A DNA stretch of 41,624 nucleotides, taken from NCBI GenBank assembly GCA_021160245.1, contig JAGHCW010000018.1, positions 1-41,624 of the forward strand, given 5' to 3'. This document shows, piece by piece, positions 36,858 to 41,624 of the stretch. A program made the translations under genes and the position numbers. The notes beneath the pieces were generated by a model that was not told the origin of the DNA, did not search any database, and worked only from the letters and a program-made list of their open reading frames with translations. The DNA comes from a bacterium. GTDB lineage: Bacteria; B130-G9. Position 1 is the stretch's first letter. The number at the start of each line of letters is the position of its first letter.

Positions 36858-38451
36858 CGGAAAGAGGTCTTGTCAGGTCATAGAAACGAAGCGGCGCTCC
36901 ATAAAAATCTCTCGATTCGAGATGAGGGTAATTGGCGTCTAAGTACCGCCGAATGTGAGACATCTCGCCGTGATAGAAGTCATCTCTGCCGATATCCCAC
37001 ACGCTTTCAACCAGAATCAGCCTCCTGTAGCCGACGGGAAGGTCGAAAACCGCGATCGGTAGCGAGTCCGCCCCCTGTTTCCTCTCCCAAAGCCCCTTAT
37101 ATGGATACTTCTGCATGACCCGTGCCCGATGCTCTCGAGACGAGGCTAGGACAACCTGCTTGATGTTGCTCGGAAGATAGACAACAAAAGGCGCGTAGGA
37201 GCTTCTGCAAGTGTGCCCCACGATATCCGCGGGTGAAAGCCTCGCACTCAGAAACTCGCAAGCCTGCCGGAAGCTCTTGCGCGGCCGAACACCCGGCGCA
37301 TCCGAGATATCGGGTATGATGTTGCGATAGAGATTGACAAGCGAGAATGAGGTCAACAGGAGCATAGAAAATAGCACGGCAATGGTTGCTTCCTTTCGCA
37401 AAACCGATATGCCGTAAGCAGCCATCATAAGAAGGAACAGCCCCGACGGTATGAGGCAGCGATCGAGATACACGGAGTTCTTGGCAATGTGTGAGATTGA
37501 GAAAGCAAGCAACATCGGCAGAAGCGCGTTGATAGCCACAAATCGAAGCTCGCGGTCTCGGCTGTGATGCGCCGCGCAGACTAGCCCGATCACGATCATC
37601 AAAACAACGAGCCCAGCAGCCAAGTATCCCGGGACGCTCGGCGCTGTGAATCCAGCTGACATGTTCTTGAGGCTGACAAGCAGAGTTTCGAGGCCCGGCT
37701 TGGGTATCCAGAAATCCGCGACAAAGACGGTGGCCCTCGCCTTCTCAATAAATACTAGAAGCCAAGGCGCGACTAGAATGAATGAGCCGCCCAAAACCAG
37801 GATGCTCAACTTCGCATTATTCAGCAGCTCGCGACTCGTCCGGCTAAGCGAGAGCACCGATATGGGCAGTGAGACAATCCACAGCGCGGCGCAGTAGTGC
37901 GAATAGAAAGAAAGAGCGAGCGCCACGGCGGCAATGCCCACATAGAGCCACCGACCTCGACTAGTGACGGCAGCTTTGTGCCAGGCGTACCCCGCCACAA
38001 CAACGAGAAAGGGCAGCAGCGAATATGCCCTTAGTTCTTGTGAATAATAGATGCAGAGCGGACTAATCGCGACAAGAGCTGCGGCTATCAGGCCAGCTCT
38101 TCTGCTGAATAGACGCCTTCCGAATACAAAAACTAGAGGAACAACTGCGATGCCGATAAGCGCCGGCCATAATCTCACCCAAAACTCAGAGGTTCCCAGG
38201 GCGTTCCAAAAATGAGCGATCGCAAAAGAAAGCGGAGCAGAAGTGGACAGTGATGTGGGCAGAGCAAGAAGATCACGCGAGAGAATGATCGTCGTCGCCT
38301 CATCATACCAAAAGGACAGGCGCCCAAGCCGATATAACCGCAGGACTGCGGCCACAAGGACGACTGCGCCCGGCAAAACCGCCAGCACTCGACGCGTATG
38401 AGCTCTCTTCGTTAGCCGCCCGTTCTCTCCTCTGAAGTGTGAATCGGACAC
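36835..38451 (-). CDS. GT39/ArnT-like membrane glycosyltransferase
   Basis: 538 aa, multiple TM; LYRLGRLSFWYDEATTIILSRDL (early acidic DE motif), AALVAISPLCIYYSQELRAYSLLPFLVV. Confidence 0.85.
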   Translation of the reverse strand: MSDSHFRGENGRLTKRAHTRRVLAVLPGAVVLVAAVLRLYRLGRLSFWYDEATTIILSRDLLALPTSLSTSAPLSFAIAHFWNALGTSEFWVRLWPALIGIAVVPLVFVFGRRLFSRRAGLIAAALVAISPLCIYYSQELRAYSLLPFLVVVAGYAWHKAAVTSRGRWLYVGIAAVALALSFYSHYCAALWIVSLPISVLSLSRTSRELLNNAKLSILVLGGSFILVAPWLLVFIEKARATVFVADFWIPKPGLETLLVSLKNMSAGFTAPSVPGYLAAGLVVLMIVIGLVCAAHHSRDRELRFVAINALLPMLLAFSISHIAKNSVYLDRCLIPSGLFLLMMAAYGISVLRKEATIAVLFSMLLLTSFSLVNLYRNIIPDISDAPGVRPRKSFRQACEFLSARLSPADIVGHTCRSSYAPFVVYLPSNIKQVVLASSREHRARVMQKYPYKGLWERKQGADSLPIAVFDLPVGYRRLILVESVWDIGRDDFYHGEMSHIRRYLDANYPHLESRDFYGAPLRFYDLTRPLSDERKTHH

Positions 38452-38456
38452 GCGAG

Positions 38457-39581
38457 CTACCTTCCCGAATACTCAGATTGACAGCACCCGGCGCAGGCTG
38501 GGAATATCCCAGCGTCCTTGAGCATACGGCGGAATGTCATCATCTTGGGGGCCATCCAGAGCTCCGAAAGCGTGCTCTCCCGCAAGTTGCCGACCCATTG
38601 GTTGAAGCAGATCAGAACGTCGCCGTAAGCGGAAATAAAGACCTTCGACCAGGGCATATAGCACCGATAGTGAGCTAGATTAAGCCGCTGCCTGTGGAAA
38701 TCGACCATCTCCTGCCGGGAAATGCCTTGCGGAGATAGTCTAAGCTGGACGCGAGATGCCTTCGCCCGCGCATCAAGCGACTCAAGTTGACTGTCCAATT
38801 CGCAGAGATCGAGCTTCTCAGGAACCGCCGGAGTGTTGGCCCATGAGCGTATCTTGGTCTTATCGGAGAGCTTCGCCAATCGACAGTAAAAGTCCAAAGC
38901 GCTGTTCATGGTCAATAGATTGCAGATGTCTGCGCCAAGTCGCTCCGCATTGTCAAACATCTGCCCCAAATAAGGCACTGTCTTGCGCGTGATGACTGTC
39001 TTCTGATTGATCAACGGGTACCTCTTGCCGAGTCGGTCGCGGTGATACTTAATCATCTCGATGGCCCTGCACGCCTTCTCATAAGAACCTTTGGCGCCGG
39101 TTATCTCGTCGTGCAAAGCCTCATCTCCATGAATCGAGACTCCAACCAGCACCAGCCCCTTTTTCAACGCCGAACTGCATCCAAGCTGCGCAAGCTGCTC
39201 TGCTCGCGCCTCATCGACGAGCGTTCCATTAGTTATGACATGCGTCGTGTTTCGGGAAGAAGCCCATTGAAGTATCTCCATAATGTCGCGCCGAACGAAC
39301 GGCTCGCCTCCACTGAAACTTAGAAGCGAATACCTCGGCAGCTGGCGGACAATGCCCTTGATCTCATCAAGCGAAAGCTCACTGACCTTACCGAGTATCT
39401 TCTGGTTCTGGTCGAAGAACTCACTGAACTGGCACATATCGCACCTGAGATTGCACCTGTAAGTTACCTCAAAGAACGCCTGAAGTGGTGGCAGAGCCTT
39501 CTTTGGTGAGATGCAGTATGGTATCTCGGCATATAGGCCGATCAGTCTTCGATAGACATCCGAATAGCTCTTTATTCTCAT
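38457..39581 (-). CDS. Radical SAM/SPASM-type protein
   Basis: FFEVTYRCNLRCDMCQFSEFF (CxxxCxxC), SLLSFSGGEPFVRRDI, THVITNGTLVDE; C-terminal CYMPWSKVFISAYGDVLICFNQWVGNL...CAGCC. Confidence 0.92.
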   Translation of the reverse strand: MRIKSYSDVYRRLIGLYAEIPYCISPKKALPPLQAFFEVTYRCNLRCDMCQFSEFFDQNQKILGKVSELSLDEIKGIVRQLPRYSLLSFSGGEPFVRRDIMEILQWASSRNTTHVITNGTLVDEARAEQLAQLGCSSALKKGLVLVGVSIHGDEALHDEITGAKGSYEKACRAIEMIKYHRDRLGKRYPLINQKTVITRKTVPYLGQMFDNAERLGADICNLLTMNSALDFYCRLAKLSDKTKIRSWANTPAVPEKLDLCELDSQLESLDARAKASRVQLRLSPQGISRQEMVDFHRQRLNLAHYRCYMPWSKVFISAYGDVLICFNQWVGNLRESTLSELWMAPKMMTFRRMLKDAGIFPACAGCCQSEYSGR

Positions 39582-39621
39582 TGGGTGACAATCGCTCTGT
39601 TATTGAACATCGGATGGACCA

Positions 39622-41298
39622 TCACTGGAACAGATTCCCATTCTTGTCCTTATGAACTCTCTCGGCCTTGGGGGCCTTCTTGAACGTTACATTGGCTCGC
39701 TTCAGTGGCGGACAATCAATAGCCTTGCCGTGCATAAAGTCCTCGACGGTGAGTATCTGGATTCGAGGATACCGCTTCTGCCACGTTGGCGACTCGTAAA
39801 ACCCGGCGGAAAACGCCTCGTCTCGCATGTTCTTGGTCGATTTCAACATTGTGATAAACACACCAATCTGGGCGTTCTCGCGCTCAACCACACCCCTCAA
39901 GTCGCGAATGTGCGAGACGGTCACGTGGCCGGCCTTTACTGAGAAGATGAGCTGCTTGGTCTGGCCGCCCTGTGGCTCATCGTGAAAATAGAGCCGACCA
40001 TCGATGCCCTTGTCTGCGCCCTTTTTCTCCTCGACCGGTCTAGCCCCAACGAGCCCGAGCGCCCACCACTGAAATTGATACGGATTCTCCTTCGCAAGCG
40101 CCATCGCGCCGGAAATAGAGGCCGGCTCGCCGATGACCTGATAGTTGACCTCGTCGTCAAAGACATCACGTAGACGATACTTGATCAACGTAACCGCGAG
40201 ATGAGTTATGTCAATGCCGATCCAGGGGCGATTCAGTCGCTGGCAGACCGAGACCATTGTGCCGCACCCGCAAAATGGGTCAAACACCACATCACCCTCA
40301 ACGCTGCTCACATTGATAATCCGCTCGAGAAACGACTCTGGCTTTTGTGTCGGGTAACCCAGCGATTCTCTAGCCTGCGAGTTGATGGGCGGTAGGTCGC
40401 TCCACAAATTCCCCAGAAGAGGTCCCTGGGCCTCGTCCAAGAAACGCTTGTAGGCCGGCGCCTTCCCTTCCGGCGGAATTTCCACTCTCCCCTCGGCAAG
40501 CCACTCCTCGGCTCGAGTCTGTGGCATTCGCCATCCGTTTCGGGGCGGAGGATGTCCAAGCAACGTGTAAAAAGAGCCTCTACTCCCTTTGGGTTTGACC
40601 AAGTTATCGTAACGAAAGACCCGTCCAGCTTGGTCAGTATGCGTGTAATGTGTCCCCAGATATGTGTCGCTGTACGAGCCTCGAGGCTTTGTCCAGACGA
40701 AGCGGTCTGTTTTGCTGTAAAAGAATATAGTATCCGTGATTCTGGCAAATCGCTTCGCATCGCTGTGTCCAGATGTCCGTTTCCATACTATCTCGTTGCG
40801 GAAGTTTTCCGGGCCAAATATAGCGTCCATGAGCAACTTCAGATAGTGACTGGCTGTCGGATCACAATGCAAGTATATGCTTCCGGTCGGCTTTAGAACA
40901 CGACGCAGCTCCACGAGGCGAGGGGCCATCATCGCCATGTAGGCCATCATATCGCTGCTGCCAAGGAGTTTTCGGAAGGCCTGCATCGCCTCGGACACGT
41001 TACCGCCCGCCTCGACTACCTCCTCGAACGCTTCTGCGGCCTGCAGGTCCCAGCGCCATGTATCTTTGAATGCTCTTATCTGGGCCGCGGACTCTGAGCC
41101 ATTCTTCTCCGCGAACAGAACGTTGTAGGTCTGATTGCTATTGAAAGGCGGATCGAGGTAAACGAGATCAACCGACTCGTCGCTTATGTGCTGCCTCATG
41201 ACCTCCAAATTGTCTCCGTAGTAAAGAATACTCCCTCTCTGCATCAACGACCCTTCATCAATCAAGTATTGTCCATTCATCATCCTGTAGTTGAACAA
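39622..41298 (-). CDS. DNA methyltransferase (DPPF class) with C-terminal Mrr/PD-(D/E)XK-like domain
   Basis: VDLVYLDPPFNSNQTYN (motif IV), DVVFDPFCGCGTMVSVCQRLNRPWIGIDI (motif I); C-terminal KGADKGIDGRLYF...KQLIFSVKAGHVTVSHIRDLRGVV resembles an Mrr-type nuclease core. Confidence 0.88.
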   Translation of the reverse strand: MFNYRMMNGQYLIDEGSLMQRGSILYYGDNLEVMRQHISDESVDLVYLDPPFNSNQTYNVLFAEKNGSESAAQIRAFKDTWRWDLQAAEAFEEVVEAGGNVSEAMQAFRKLLGSSDMMAYMAMMAPRLVELRRVLKPTGSIYLHCDPTASHYLKLLMDAIFGPENFRNEIVWKRTSGHSDAKRFARITDTIFFYSKTDRFVWTKPRGSYSDTYLGTHYTHTDQAGRVFRYDNLVKPKGSRGSFYTLLGHPPPRNGWRMPQTRAEEWLAEGRVEIPPEGKAPAYKRFLDEAQGPLLGNLWSDLPPINSQARESLGYPTQKPESFLERIINVSSVEGDVVFDPFCGCGTMVSVCQRLNRPWIGIDITHLAVTLIKYRLRDVFDDEVNYQVIGEPASISGAMALAKENPYQFQWWALGLVGARPVEEKKGADKGIDGRLYFHDEPQGGQTKQLIFSVKAGHVTVSHIRDLRGVVERENAQIGVFITMLKSTKNMRDEAFSAGFYESPTWQKRYPRIQILTVEDFMHGKAIDCPPLKRANVTFKKAPKAERVHKDKNGNLFQ

Positions 41299-41340
41299 GC
41301 ATTCACTCTTTGATCATATTCGCATTGTAACGGGCAGATT

Positions 41341-41624
41341 TCACTTCACAAAAAGCACCTGACCGTTCATCTCCTTTGGAATCTCAACCCCGAGCATATA
41401 GAGGATTGTCGGTGCAACGTCAGCTAGCTTGCCATCTTCTCTCAACTGACCTCCATCGAAGCCCGCAATAATGCAGGGCACTTCATTGGTCGTGTGGGCG
41501 GTATGCGGTGAATTGGTCTCCTCGTCCCACATCTTCTCGGCATTGCCATGATCGGCAGTAATGAGAGCGCAACCCCCAACTGAAAGCGCCGCCTTTACAA
41601 CCTCGCCCACGCACTCATCAACTA
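41341..41624 (-). CDS. gpmI: 2,3-bisphosphoglycerate-independent phosphoglycerate mutase, C-terminal part, 5' end beyond the window
   Basis: [54 protein letters not shown]...[16 protein letters not shown]; frame open to the window edge. Confidence 0.93.
   Translation of the reverse strand, partial: VDECVGEVVKAALSVGGCALITADHGNAEKMWDEETNSPHTAHTTNEVPCIIAGFDGGQLREDGKLADVAPTILYMLGVEIPKEMNGQVLFVK

Overview
This 41.6 kb window comes from a Gram-negative, flagellated bacterium. I see about 30 supportable protein-coding genes and one selenocysteine tRNA. Left to right: (1) a minus-strand locus (1-3956) with a beta-barrel outer-membrane protein, a 13x CxxCH multihaem cytochrome translationally coupled to it, and a second, edge-truncated multihaem protein that the ORF track misses; (2) tilS and tmk, overlapping convergently, then a DMT transporter, a MarC-family protein, an acyl-CoA ligase and an LpxL-like acyltransferase; (3) an 830-aa methyltransferase whose N-terminal coiled coil contains exactly 15 tandem 14-residue (42-bp) repeats; (4) a type II restriction-modification pair (BglII-like endonuclease plus TSPPY methyltransferase) directly downstream of pheS, where pheT is often found; (5) a GspA/ExeA-like ATPase with a GspB/TPR-like partner; (6) tRNA-Sec(UCA) next to a region of palindromic, MITE-like repeats; (7) a secreted hypothetical protein, an MBL-fold hydrolase, accD and lptD; (8) a flagellar export/switch run fliQ-fliR-flhB-flhA-flhF-flhG-(125-aa membrane protein)-fliM-fliN/Y; (9) a minus-strand set: GNAT-like protein, GT39-like glycosyltransferase, radical SAM/SPASM protein, DNA methyltransferase with an apparent C-terminal nuclease-like domain, and the C-terminal part of gpmI. 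The best leads are the barrel/multihaem locus, the 15-repeat coiled-coil methyltransferase, the BglII-like R-M pair beside pheS, tRNA-Sec, the MTase-nuclease fusion, and FlhB carrying NPTR instead of NPTH. All assignments come from reading the sequence; no database search was run.
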